This document shows positions 33,050 to 42,078 of a stretch of DNA of 64,000 nucleotides, in pieces. Position numbers and translations under genes: made by a program. This stretch comes from an uncultured Pelagibacteraceae bacterium (GTDB lineage: Bacteria; Pseudomonadota; Alphaproteobacteria; Pelagibacterales; Pelagibacteraceae), in contig CACNJC010000003.1 in the NCBI GenBank assembly GCA_902620585.1, positions 1-64,000 of the forward strand, read 5' to 3'. How positions within the stretch are numbered: position 1 is the first letter of the stretch; each line of letters starts with the position of its first letter. The notes beneath the pieces were generated by a model. That model was not told the origin of the DNA, did no database searches, and saw only the letters and a program-made list of their open reading frames with translations.

Positions 33050-34385
33050 TTTTGTTTTCCAATAAGTGTTGATCTACCAAATAAGGATTGTTAATTTTTT
33101 TCTTTATCAAAGGCTCTTCTCTACATCTGCTTTCTATTTCTTTTCTAAAATGTCTTAATAATCCTTGTACTGGCCAAGCTGACCCCTCACCAAAAGCACA
33201 AATTGTATGTCCTTCAATTTGTTTTGTTACGTCAGATAATAAATCTATATCACTTAAAGTTGCTTTTCTTTTTTCTACGCGATCAAGTATTCTCCACATC
33301 CATCCTGCTCCCTCTCTACAAGGAGTGCATTGTCCACAACTTTCATGTTTATAAAATCTTGCAATTCTAGCCATGCATGCAACAATATCTTGTTGTTTAT
33401 TAATTACGACTATTCCAGCCGTCCCTAAACCACTCTTATTTTCAATTAAAGAGTCAAAATCCATAGTAATAGTTTCACATATTTTTTTTGGTAACAATGG
33501 CATAGATGATCCACCTGGAATTACAGCTTGAAGATTATCCCAACCACCGATTACTCCACCAGCATGTTTCTCGATTAATTCTCTCAAAGGTATTCCCATT
33601 TCTTCTTCAACATTACATGGTGAGTTCACATTGCCTGATATACAAAATATTTTTGTACCTGTATTTTTTGGTTTACCGATTGAAGCAAACCATTTTCCAC
33701 CTTTTCTTAAAATTGTAGGAACAACTGCAATAGTTTCAACATTATTAACTATTGTTGGGCAACCATATAATCCTACTAAGGCTGGAAATGGTGGTTTTAA
33801 TCTTGGTTGACCTTTATTTCCTTCTATACTTTCTAATAACGCTGTTTCTTCACCACATATGTATGCTCCAGCTCCGTAGTGTATATGTATATCGAAATCC
33901 CATTCAGAACCGCATGCATTTTTACCTAAATAGTTTTTTTCATAAGCTTGATTTATTGCCTCCTGTAATCTCTGTCCTTCTTTTAGATATTCACCTCTTA
34001 TATATATGTAACAAACATGCGCATTAACCGCGTAGCCAGCAATTAAGCATCCCTCAATTAATTTTTGAGGTTCAAATCGTAAAATATCTCTGTCTTTACA
34101 AGTTCCAGGTTCAGACTCGTCAGCATTTATCACTAAATAATGAGGCCTAGATCCCACTTCTTTCGGAGCAAAAGACCATTTAAGACCAGTTGAAAAACCT
34201 GCTCCACCTCTACCCCTTAATTCAGAAGCTTTAACCTCATTAATTATCCAATCTCTTCCTTTAGAGATAATACTTTTAGTATCTTTCCAGTCATCTCTTT
34301 CAACAGCTTTATCAATTTCCCAACCAAATTGATTATAAAGATTTTTAAAAATTTTATCTTCAGGTTTAAGCATGCTTGTCTCCAT
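33042..34385 (-). CDS. nuoF: NADH-quinone oxidoreductase subunit F
   Basis: [55 protein letters not shown]. Confidence 0.97.
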   Translation of the reverse strand: METSMLKPEDKIFKNLYNQFGWEIDKAVERDDWKDTKSIISKGRDWIINEVKASELRGRGGAGFSTGLKWSFAPKEVGSRPHYLVINADESEPGTCKDRDILRFEPQKLIEGCLIAGYAVNAHVCYIYIRGEYLKEGQRLQEAINQAYEKNYLGKNACGSEWDFDIHIHYGAGAYICGEETALLESIEGNKGQPRLKPPFPALVGLYGCPTIVNNVETIAVVPTILRKGGKWFASIGKPKNTGTKIFCISGNVNSPCNVEEEMGIPLRELIEKHAGGVIGGWDNLQAVIPGGSSMPLLPKKICETITMDFDSLIENKSGLGTAGIVVINKQQDIVACMARIARFYKHESCGQCTPCREGAGWMWRILDRVEKRKATLSDIDLLSDVTKQIEGHTICAFGEGSAWPVQGLLRHFRKEIESRCREEPLIKKKINNPYLVDQHLLENKNA

Positions 34386-34968
34386 CGTATAATCTTTTTT
34401 CAGGTGCAGTGCTTTTGCGACCTCTAAAAGATTTTGGTTTTAGCGGTTTGTTTTTTATTAATGAGTCTAAAATTTCTATAGTACTTTTTTCATCAAGATC
34501 TTCATAGTAATCGTCATTAATTTGTATCATTGGAGCATTTACACAAGCGCCTAAACATTCTACCTCCATCCATGAGCAATTCCCATTTTGTGAAACTTCA
34601 TTTTCATTAGGTGAAATTTTTTCTTTACATAATTTTACAATTTTATCTGCTCCACGAATTAAACAAGGAGTTGTTGTGCAAACTTGAACAAAGTGTTTTC
34701 CAACTGGCGCCAAATTATACATAGTATAAAATGTTGCTATCTCGTAAACTGAAATATAGGGCATTGATAAATAATTTGCTATATATTTCATTGCCGCTAA
34801 AGGTACCCAATTATTGTTTTGTCTTTGAGCAAGATATAAAAAAGGCATTACGGCGCTTTTTTTATTTTTTTGAGGATATATTTTTAAAATTTCTTCAGCT
34901 TTTTTAATATTTTCATCAGAAAATTTAAAATCTTTTGGCTGATCATCATGAACTTTTTTCAAACTCAT
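34366..34968 (-). CDS. nuoE: NADH-quinone oxidoreductase subunit E
   Basis: [42 protein letters not shown]. Confidence 0.95.
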   Translation of the reverse strand: MSLKKVHDDQPKDFKFSDENIKKAEEILKIYPQKNKKSAVMPFLYLAQRQNNNWVPLAAMKYIANYLSMPYISVYEIATFYTMYNLAPVGKHFVQVCTTTPCLIRGADKIVKLCKEKISPNENEVSQNGNCSWMEVECLGACVNAPMIQINDDYYEDLDEKSTIEILDSLIKNKPLKPKSFRGRKSTAPEKRLYDGDKHA

Positions 34969-36140
34969 CTGTCCACCTCTCCAAACACAATGTCTAATGA
35001 ACCCAATATAGCTGGAACATCAGCTAGCATATGACCACGAATTAAGTAGTCCATTGCTTGTAAATGTGAAAAACCTGGGGCTCTAATCTTGCATCTATAT
35101 GGCTTATTACTTCCATCTGAAATTAAATAAACACCAAATTCACCTTTTGGAGCCTCAACTGCAGTATAAACGTTGCCTTTAGGAACTCTATATCCTTCGG
35201 TAAACAATTTAAAATGATGTATTAATGCTTCCATTGATTGTTTCAGATCTTCTCTTTTAGGAGGAGTAATTTTTCCATCGATTGATAGCACAGGTCCTTT
35301 AGGTATCCTCTCAATACATTGTAAAATAATTTTAACACTTTCTCTCATTTCTTCTATTCTGCAAAGATACCGATCATAACAATCTCCATTTTTTCCAACT
35401 GGAATTTTAAAATCTAAATCATTGTAAATTTCGTACGGTTGAGATCTTCTCAAGTCCCAAGGTATTCCAGAACCTCGCAGCATGACACCGGAAAAACTAT
35501 GGTCTAAAGCTTCTTGTTTTGATACTATACCAATATCAACATTTCTTTGTTTGAAAATACGGTTATCAGTTAACAAGCCCTCTAAATCATCTATGATTTT
35601 TGGAAAAGATCTACAAAATTTTTCTATGTCTTCAATAAGTTTTAAAGGAATGTCTTGATGAACGCCTCCCGTTCTAAAATAATTAGCATGTAATCTAGAA
35701 CCTGATGCTCTTTCATAAAAAGTCATTAAAGTTTCTCTTTCTTCAAAACCCCATAATGAGGGAGTCAAAGCACCAACATCTAATGCTTGTGTTGTTACAT
35801 TTAGTATATGGCTTAAAATTCTTCCAATTTCACAAAAAATTACTCGAATGTATTTTCCACGGATTGGAACTTCAACTTTGAGTAATTTTTCTGCGGCTAA
35901 AGCAAAAGCATGCTCTTGATTCATTGGAGCAACATAGTCTAACCTATCAAAGTATGGTAAAGCTTGAGTGTAAGTTTTTTGCTCTATTAGTTTTTCTGTT
36001 CCTCTATGAAGTAATCCGATATGTGGATCTGCTTTTTCAACGACTTCACCGTCGAGTTCCAAAATCAGTCTTAAAACTCCATGCGCAGCTGGATGCTGAG
36101 GACCAAAATTTAAGTTCATTGTTTTAGTTTTTTTTTTCAT
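34965..36140 (-). CDS. nuoD: NADH-quinone oxidoreductase subunit D
   Basis: [39 protein letters not shown]-terminal DIVFGEVDR. Confidence 0.97.
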   Translation of the reverse strand: MKKKTKTMNLNFGPQHPAAHGVLRLILELDGEVVEKADPHIGLLHRGTEKLIEQKTYTQALPYFDRLDYVAPMNQEHAFALAAEKLLKVEVPIRGKYIRVIFCEIGRILSHILNVTTQALDVGALTPSLWGFEERETLMTFYERASGSRLHANYFRTGGVHQDIPLKLIEDIEKFCRSFPKIIDDLEGLLTDNRIFKQRNVDIGIVSKQEALDHSFSGVMLRGSGIPWDLRRSQPYEIYNDLDFKIPVGKNGDCYDRYLCRIEEMRESVKIILQCIERIPKGPVLSIDGKITPPKREDLKQSMEALIHHFKLFTEGYRVPKGNVYTAVEAPKGEFGVYLISDGSNKPYRCKIRAPGFSHLQAMDYLIRGHMLADVPAILGSLDIVFGEVDR

Positions 36141-36741
36141 TTTTTTTCGTAGCCTTTAAATCTTTAATATAATTAGTTCCCTCCCAAGGACTTTCAAAAT
36201 CAAAATTACGGTAATTCTGTTCTAGTTTGACTGGTTCATAGACAACTTTTTTTTCTTTCTCGCTATACCTAACTTCATTAAATCCAGTTAGCGGAAAATC
36301 TTTTCTAAGGGGGTGTCCTTTAAAACCATAATCTGTCAAAATTCTTCTAAGATCTGGATGATTTTTAAATTTAATTCCATACATATCAAATACTTCTCTC
36401 TCCATCCAATTTGCAGAAGGAAAAATCTTAGTAATAGATTGAATGGTTTGATTCAAACTAAACCTAATTAGTATTTTTATTCTGATATTGTTTTCATGAG
36501 ATAGTAGAAGATAAATTAGATTAAATCTCTTTTCATCTTCTGGATAGTCAACTCCTGCGATATCGATTAACTGCTTAAACTTACATGAATCATTAGATTT
36601 TAGAAATTGTAAAACATCGATTAAATCCGTTTCATTAATTTCAATTAATAATTCATCGTTATCAACTTTTGATTTTTGAACTCTGCTTGCTAACTCTGAA
36701 TTAACAAATTTTTCTAGATTATGAATTTTATTAACTTCCAT
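36124..36741 (-). CDS. nuoC: NADH-quinone oxidoreductase subunit C
   Basis: [40 protein letters not shown]. Confidence 0.96.
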   Translation of the reverse strand: MEVNKIHNLEKFVNSELASRVQKSKVDNDELLIEINETDLIDVLQFLKSNDSCKFKQLIDIAGVDYPEDEKRFNLIYLLLSHENNIRIKILIRFSLNQTIQSITKIFPSANWMEREVFDMYGIKFKNHPDLRRILTDYGFKGHPLRKDFPLTGFNEVRYSEKEKKVVYEPVKLEQNYRNFDFESPWEGTNYIKDLKATKKNEKKN

Positions 36742-36747
36742 TTTAAT

Positions 36748-37284
36748 TTATCTTTGTTTTGATCCTTCCCTTCTAATTTTTTTTTGAAGTTGTAAAATTC
36801 CATAAAGCAATGCTTCTGCCGATGGAGGGCAGCCTGGAACATAAATATCGACAGGTACGATTTTATCACATCCTCTAACAACAGAATATGAATAATGATA
36901 GTAACCACCGCCATTAGCGCAACTTCCCATAGATACGACATATCTTGGTTCTGGCATTTGATCATAAACTTTTCTTAAAGCTGGAGCCATTTTGTTCGTT
37001 AGTGTTCCAGCTACTATCATTACATCTGATTGTCTTGGTGAGGCTCTTGGGGCTGCACCAAATCTTTCTAAATCATATCTTGGCATTGAGGTTTGCATCA
37101 TTTCAACGGCACAACATGCCAGCCCAAAAGTCATCCAATGTAACGATCCTGTTCTAGCCCAATTAATTAAATTATCTGATGAAGTCGTAATAAATCCTTT
37201 TTCAGCAAAATCTTTTGCCAACTGTTTAAATTCTTCTGGAATTTGTTTTTCTTGATTGTTTATTTGATTAATTTTTACTCCCAT
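36748..37284 (-). CDS. nuoB: NADH-quinone oxidoreductase subunit B
   Basis: [50 protein letters not shown]. Start at 37284 (MGVKINQ) or 37305. Confidence 0.97.
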   Translation of the reverse strand: MGVKINQINNQEKQIPEEFKQLAKDFAEKGFITTSSDNLINWARTGSLHWMTFGLACCAVEMMQTSMPRYDLERFGAAPRASPRQSDVMIVAGTLTNKMAPALRKVYDQMPEPRYVVSMGSCANGGGYYHYSYSVVRGCDKIVPVDIYVPGCPPSAEALLYGILQLQKKIRREGSKQR

Positions 37285-37643
37285 TCTAAGGCTCCCTTTT
37301 TCCACTCATAAATAAATCCTATTGTTAATGTTCCTAGAAACACCATCATTGACCAATAACCTAAAGCACCTAAATTTCCTAAAGATATTGCCCATGGGAA
37401 AAGAAATGCAATTTCTAAATCGAAAATTATAAATAAAATAGCTACTAAATAAAATCTAACATCAAATTCCATTCTAGAGTCATCAAAAGCCTCGAAACCA
37501 CATTCATAGGCAGAGAGTTTTTCTGGGTCAGGATTGCTAGGTGAAGCTAAAAAATTTACTAAAATAAATCCTATGCTTAAAAATAAAGCTATAAATAAAA
37601 ATATTATTATAGATAAGTAATCTGATAAAAAGTTATAAATCAT
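37275..37643 (-). CDS. nuoA: NADH-quinone oxidoreductase subunit A
   Basis: [44 protein letters not shown]. Confidence 0.97.
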   Translation of the reverse strand: MIYNFLSDYLSIIIFLFIALFLSIGFILVNFLASPSNPDPEKLSAYECGFEAFDDSRMEFDVRFYLVAILFIIFDLEIAFLFPWAISLGNLGALGYWSMMVFLGTLTIGFIYEWKKGALEWE

Positions 37644-37701
37644 TTTTTTTTATTAATATCTACTTTGATGCTTAAAGCTCAAAGATTCTTATATTAATTG
37701 G

Positions 37702-37707
37702 ATTATA
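37702..37707 (-). promoter_or_regulatory. Candidate -10 element (TATAAT within CTATATATAATCC) upstream of nuoA
   Basis: Consensus TATAAT on minus strand about 60 bp upstream of nuoA; no good -35. Confidence 0.3.
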
Positions 37708-37805
37708 TATAGCACTTAATATCGAAGTGTACAGCACAAGATGGTAGCAGTTTTTTACCAACAATAATGCTAAAAATTTTGAAGATGAAAATCATTATCA
37801 ATTAG

Positions 37806-37883
37806 TGGCGGGAGTGACGGGACTCGAACCCGCGACCTCCTGCGTGACAGGCAGGCGCTCTAACCAAGCTGAGCTACACCCCC
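37806..37883 (-). tRNA. tRNA-Asp (anticodon GTC), CCA encoded
   Basis: Minus-strand GGGGGTGTAGCTCAGCTTGGTTAGAGCGCCTGCCTGTCACGCAGGAGGTCGCGGGTTCGAGTCCCGTCACTCCCGCCA folds as cloverleaf; anticodon loop CTGTCAC. Confidence 0.95.
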
Positions 37884-37894
37884 ACAAAATTTAA

Positions 37895-37970
37895 TGGTGG
37901 GCGGTAAAGGACTCGAACCTATGACCCTCTCGGTGTAAACGAGATGCTCTACCAACTGAGCTAACCGCCC
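37895..37970 (-). tRNA. tRNA-Val (anticodon TAC), CCA encoded
   Basis: Minus-strand GGGCGGTTAGCTCAGTTGGTAGAGCATCTCGTTTACACCGAGAGGGTCATAGGTTCGAGTCCTTTACCGCCCACCA; anticodon loop TTTACAC. Confidence 0.96.
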
Positions 37971-38060
37971 CTCTATTAAATAAATCGACATATACAATAA
38001 ATAATTTATAAAGTAAAAAAGTATTTAAGTTTTAATAAATAGCAGTATTATTGAAATATT

Positions 38061-38606
38061 ATGATTATAACTTGTAATTGCGGTGAAAAGAAATTTACAT
38101 TACCTGACAATTCTATACCTGTTTCCGGCAGGATGGTGCAGTGTGGTTTTTGTGGTTCAAAATGGAAACAATTTCCTGTCGAAGCAATTAGAAAAAAAGA
38201 GACAATCTTATCGCCTGCTGCAAAACAGATAAAAGCAAAACCTATAAGTCCAAGAAAGTCTATAAGCCAAAAAAAACCGATTAAACCGAAAAAAAAAGTT
38301 GTTAAAAAAACAAGAGAAATTAATCTATATTCTCCAGAATATCTCGCCAAAAAACATGGCATCAAAATAAAAGACTCTGAACCAAAAGTTTCTAAAGAAT
38401 CGGTTGATAAAGATAAAGGTTCTTTTGGCTTTTATAGTTCGTTACTTGTTTTTTTTGTATTCGTAATTTTTATTTCTAGAACTTTGTATTTTGCTCAGAG
38501 CTTTATTATAACTCTAATTCCAGGTTCAGAATTTTACCTTAGTTACTTTTTTGAAAATATAAAAAATATTTTCGAAATTTGGAAAAATTTAATTGCTAAT
38601 TATTAA
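38061..38606 (+). CDS. Zinc-ribbon (MJ0042-type) domain protein with one C-terminal-half TM segment
   Basis: CNCGEKKFTLPDN...VQCGFCGSKWKQ zinc-ribbon pattern; hydrophobic FYSSLLVFFVFVIFISRTLYFA. Confidence 0.7.
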   Translation: MIITCNCGEKKFTLPDNSIPVSGRMVQCGFCGSKWKQFPVEAIRKKETILSPAAKQIKAKPISPRKSISQKKPIKPKKKVVKKTREINLYSPEYLAKKHGIKIKDSEPKVSKESVDKDKGSFGFYSSLLVFFVFVIFISRTLYFAQSFIITLIPGSEFYLSYFFENIKNIFEIWKNLIANY

Positions 38607-41148
38607 CTTCTAATTCTTTAATATTTATAAAATTGTCTGAAAGATTAGTATTATTTTTTTTTATATCCTTATAAAAATTCCAAGCTAAAACAATAAGAGC
38701 ATTCTTTTTATCTTTAATATAAGATTTATTTTTAATTGGAATTTTTACACCTGGTATAAACTTTTCATGCTTTAATTTATTGTCTTCTACAATAAAATCT
38801 ATTTCCTTCGAAATTCCGAAAAAGTTCAAAGCGGTGGTAGCTTTCGCTGGCGCTCCATAGCCTATAACTAAATTATTATTATCCCTAATCTTTTTTATAT
38901 TTTTTCTTACATTTTCTCTAATCTTATAAACTTTTTTTCCAAATTCTTGATAGGTTTTGAACTTTTTGATTCCAAATTTTACTTCCTCTTTAAGCATATT
39001 TTTAACACTGTTTTCAATTTTGACTTTTATATCTTTTTTAACGTAAATTCTTATTGAACCACCGTGTGTATCTACTTTTTCAGATTTAAATATTGTTGCT
39101 TTAAATTGATTAAAAAAGTTTATTAATGATGTAAGTGACCAATAATTATAGTGTTCATGATAAATATTATCAAAGGTTAGATCTTTTAAGGTATTCAATA
39201 AATATTGTACTTCAATTATTATTACGCCTTTTTTACTTAATAATTTTAGCATACATTCTGCCATTTCTTTTAATTTATCGGAGTGTGCAAATACATTTGA
39301 AGCCAAAATTAAGTCTGCATTTTTTTTAATTTTTTTAAGATTTTTTATCTCTAAAAAACCATTAAATGTTTTTATTTTATTCTTATTTGCTAATTTAGCT
39401 AAATTCTTTGCTGGTTCTATACCTAGTATATTTTTAAACCCAAAATCCTTGAAAGGTTTTAGTGCCACTCCGTCATTACTTCCAATGTCAATAATATAAG
39501 ATTTTTTTTTGTTTAATCTTAAATCTTTAATGTATTTTTTAGCTGCATTAATAAAGTGACTTCTAAATACTTTTGAAGTTGAAGAAGTGTATAAATAATT
39601 TGAGAACATTTTTTTTGGATCTATGGCAACTGAAAGTTGACAGTTGTGGCATTTTTCACAATAATTCATTTCTAAAGGGTATAATTCACATTCTTCTTTA
39701 GATTTTCTGAGCAAGTTATTTGCTAAAGGTTGGTAACCTAAAGAAATAACTCTTTTCAAATTTGTATTACCGCAAGATCTACAATCGAATTTATAGTATT
39801 TGAGAAGTAAATTTTTTTCTTTTTCGGTTACAAATACATGTTTTATTGTGTGGGTTATTCCGTAATTTTCATGATCTCTCTCTCCTCTTACTAAATTTAA
39901 AAAGGTTGTATCTTTTGTAAATACCATTGTGTGTGCAACATTAGGTTTAATAATTGAAAGTTGACCCTCATTTACCACCTGTGTAATTTTTGGAGAGTTT
40001 GGATTAATAATATCTTGAAAAATTTCTATTATTTGTCCTTTAGTAAACAAGCATTTTTGCTCTTGTTGAGGATGATAATGGTTAGCTCGTATTGTTCCTT
40101 TTTTTGAGTCTATCAAACCTATTAAATTAATAGGTTCAGTTAATTCATGGTTGGTAATTTTTCCTCTATTATCTTTAAACAAATTATCTCCATCTCTAAC
40201 AAGCTCCAAATCTTTAATTAAGTCTTGTTTAGACCATTTTGAAATCATTTCTTTTATACTTTCATCTAATCCATATAAAAACTTAAATCCTGCATTAAGA
40301 ATTTTTTTATTTGAGAGAGAAAAACCTAAGTTAGGGACTTCGTCATTTGTTTCTCTTAATGTAACTTTAGGATTGTGTTTTTTGCATATTTCAGCAACTT
40401 TTTTTACAGTTATAGTATCTTTTGTTAAATTAAATGTTTCAGAAGTTAAATCCTCTCTCTCTTCCATAAATTTAAAGCACCTAGCTACATCTATTAATGG
40501 TACGAGGCTTTTTAATTGTCTGCCTCCTGAAAAGAGTTTAAGAGTACCATTTTGTGATGATATTTTAGAGAATAAATTTGGCATAATATCGATCCTCGCA
40601 GTATCAGTCGAATAACCGTAGACAGAGCCTAATCTAAGAATAATGTAATTTTTTCCAGACTCTTTCAGTTGTTGTTCATTTACTGCTTTCGATGATGAAT
40701 AAGATAAAATTGGCTTAGTATCCTCATGTTCCTTAATGTCAGTTTTAACTTCGTTAACACCTTCGTAGACAACATGAGTTGAAGGAAAAATAATTTTACA
40801 ATCTTTGTTAATGGCATTTAATATGTTTTCTGTTCCTTTTTCTCCAACTAATTTAATCTTATTATTTTTTTCATCTGTTGCTTCACTTTTGGTTCTTGGG
40901 ACATCGGTGATGCCTGCCAAATGATGAACAACATCTGCGTCTTTAAAAATTTTGTTTACAAGTCCCTCGTTTAGAATGTCTCCATGTATAAATTCCATGT
41001 TCCAATTTCTAATTTGGTTAACTCTTTCTGATATAAATCGATTGTCAAAAACAATGATTTTATGATGCCAACTCACTCCTGAATAAATTTTACACAATTC
41101 CGTACCAATGTATCCAAGTCCTCCAGTAATAATGATTTTTTTTACCAT
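38596..41148 (-). CDS. Multidomain sugar-modifying protein: NAD-dependent epimerase/dehydratase (SDR) + cupin + zinc-finger sugar C-methyltransferase
   Basis: aa 1-308 SDR (GGLGYIG, Y150-SSS-K154); aa ~318-440 cupin (HYHPQQEQ, PNVAHTMVF); aa ~456-850 methyltransferase (CRSCG...CEKCHNC, IDIGSNDG, NIYHEHYNYWS, THGGSIRIYV, GYGAPAKATTALNFF). Confidence 0.85.
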   Translation of the reverse strand: MVKKIIITGGLGYIGTELCKIYSGVSWHHKIIVFDNRFISERVNQIRNWNMEFIHGDILNEGLVNKIFKDADVVHHLAGITDVPRTKSEATDEKNNKIKLVGEKGTENILNAINKDCKIIFPSTHVVYEGVNEVKTDIKEHEDTKPILSYSSSKAVNEQQLKESGKNYIILRLGSVYGYSTDTARIDIMPNLFSKISSQNGTLKLFSGGRQLKSLVPLIDVARCFKFMEEREDLTSETFNLTKDTITVKKVAEICKKHNPKVTLRETNDEVPNLGFSLSNKKILNAGFKFLYGLDESIKEMISKWSKQDLIKDLELVRDGDNLFKDNRGKITNHELTEPINLIGLIDSKKGTIRANHYHPQQEQKCLFTKGQIIEIFQDIINPNSPKITQVVNEGQLSIIKPNVAHTMVFTKDTTFLNLVRGERDHENYGITHTIKHVFVTEKEKNLLLKYYKFDCRSCGNTNLKRVISLGYQPLANNLLRKSKEECELYPLEMNYCEKCHNCQLSVAIDPKKMFSNYLYTSSTSKVFRSHFINAAKKYIKDLRLNKKKSYIIDIGSNDGVALKPFKDFGFKNILGIEPAKNLAKLANKNKIKTFNGFLEIKNLKKIKKNADLILASNVFAHSDKLKEMAECMLKLLSKKGVIIIEVQYLLNTLKDLTFDNIYHEHYNYWSLTSLINFFNQFKATIFKSEKVDTHGGSIRIYVKKDIKVKIENSVKNMLKEEVKFGIKKFKTYQEFGKKVYKIRENVRKNIKKIRDNNNLVIGYGAPAKATTALNFFGISKEIDFIVEDNKLKHEKFIPGVKIPIKNKSYIKDKKNALIVLAWNFYKDIKKNNTNLSDNFINIKELEVNN

Positions 41149-41190
41149 AAGACATTTACTTATATTAATTTTTATTATAACTCAATTAAC

Positions 41191-42072
41191 ATGAATATCT
41201 ACGATTGCTTTATGTATTTTGACGAAGACATGATCTTAGATTTAAGGCTCAATTTGCTTGATAAGTACGTAAAAAAATTTGTTATAACTGAGTCAACTTT
41301 CCTGCATAGTGGAAATAAAAAAAAATTGAATTTTAATTATAAAAATTTTTCAAAATTTAAAAATAAAATTGAATATATAGTGATAGATCAACCTCCTGAA
41401 GATTTAAGAATAATTGATAAGAACGATAATCAAGAAATTAAGAATTCTAAAATGCTTGATAACTCGCTTAAAAGAGAGAATCATCAAAGAAATGGTTTAA
41501 TAAAAGGACTTAAAGATGCTTATGATGAAGATCTAGTAATTGTTAGTGATGTTGATGAAATACCAAATCTAAAACTATTTAAATATAAAAATAAAATTTC
41601 TCTATTTGTTCAAAAAATGTTCTACTATAAATTTAATCTTCAACAACCCAATTTTAAATGGTTAGGTAGTCGAGCTTGTAAAAAAAAAGATTTGAAAAGT
41701 TGTCAATGGTTAAGAAATATAAAAGGAAAATCTTATCCATTATGGAGACTTGATACTTTTTTCTCTAAGAAAAAATATATGAATATTGATTTTATTGAGG
41801 ATGGTGGTTGGCATTTCACATGTATAAAAAATCCTAAAGACCTTCATTATAAATTATCAAATTTTCTCCATCATGTAGAATACGAAGAGAGTGGTATTAA
41901 AGTTGATGAAGTGGAAAACTTAGTCAATCAGAAAAAAATTTTGTATGATCATAAAGCAGATATGAGGGCCAAAAAATATACAGGGGGAAGTAGTTTGCAA
42001 AAAGTTCCTTTTGAAGTTTTGCCTGAATATATCACTTCGAATTTAGATATGTATAAAGAATGGTTAGATTAA
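41191..42072 (+). CDS. Glycosyltransferase family 17-like protein
   Basis: MNIYDCFMYFDEDMILDLRLNLLDKYVKKFVITEST, VIVSDVDEIPN (DxD-type), GGWHFTCI motifs as in GT17. Confidence 0.8.
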   Translation: MNIYDCFMYFDEDMILDLRLNLLDKYVKKFVITESTFLHSGNKKKLNFNYKNFSKFKNKIEYIVIDQPPEDLRIIDKNDNQEIKNSKMLDNSLKRENHQRNGLIKGLKDAYDEDLVIVSDVDEIPNLKLFKYKNKISLFVQKMFYYKFNLQQPNFKWLGSRACKKKDLKSCQWLRNIKGKSYPLWRLDTFFSKKKYMNIDFIEDGGWHFTCIKNPKDLHYKLSNFLHHVEYEESGIKVDEVENLVNQKKILYDHKADMRAKKYTGGSSLQKVPFEVLPEYITSNLDMYKEWLD

Positions 42073-42078
42073 AGAACT

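Noticed and set aside
33506-34027. Plus-strand ORFs antisense to nuoF (33506-33718, 33752-34027)
   Set aside because: Low-complexity translations opposite a strongly conserved gene; no recognisable motifs. The same applies to the other antisense ORFs in the track (e.g. 7780-8211, 12611-13027, 24835-25200, 40151-40615).
36714-36965. 83-aa minus-strand ORF overlapping nuoB
   Set aside because: Alternative frame of nuoB with no family features.
37751-37775. Hairpin (TGGTA...TACCA) downstream of tRNA-Asp as an intrinsic terminator
   Set aside because: Short stem with no following U-tract on the minus strand.
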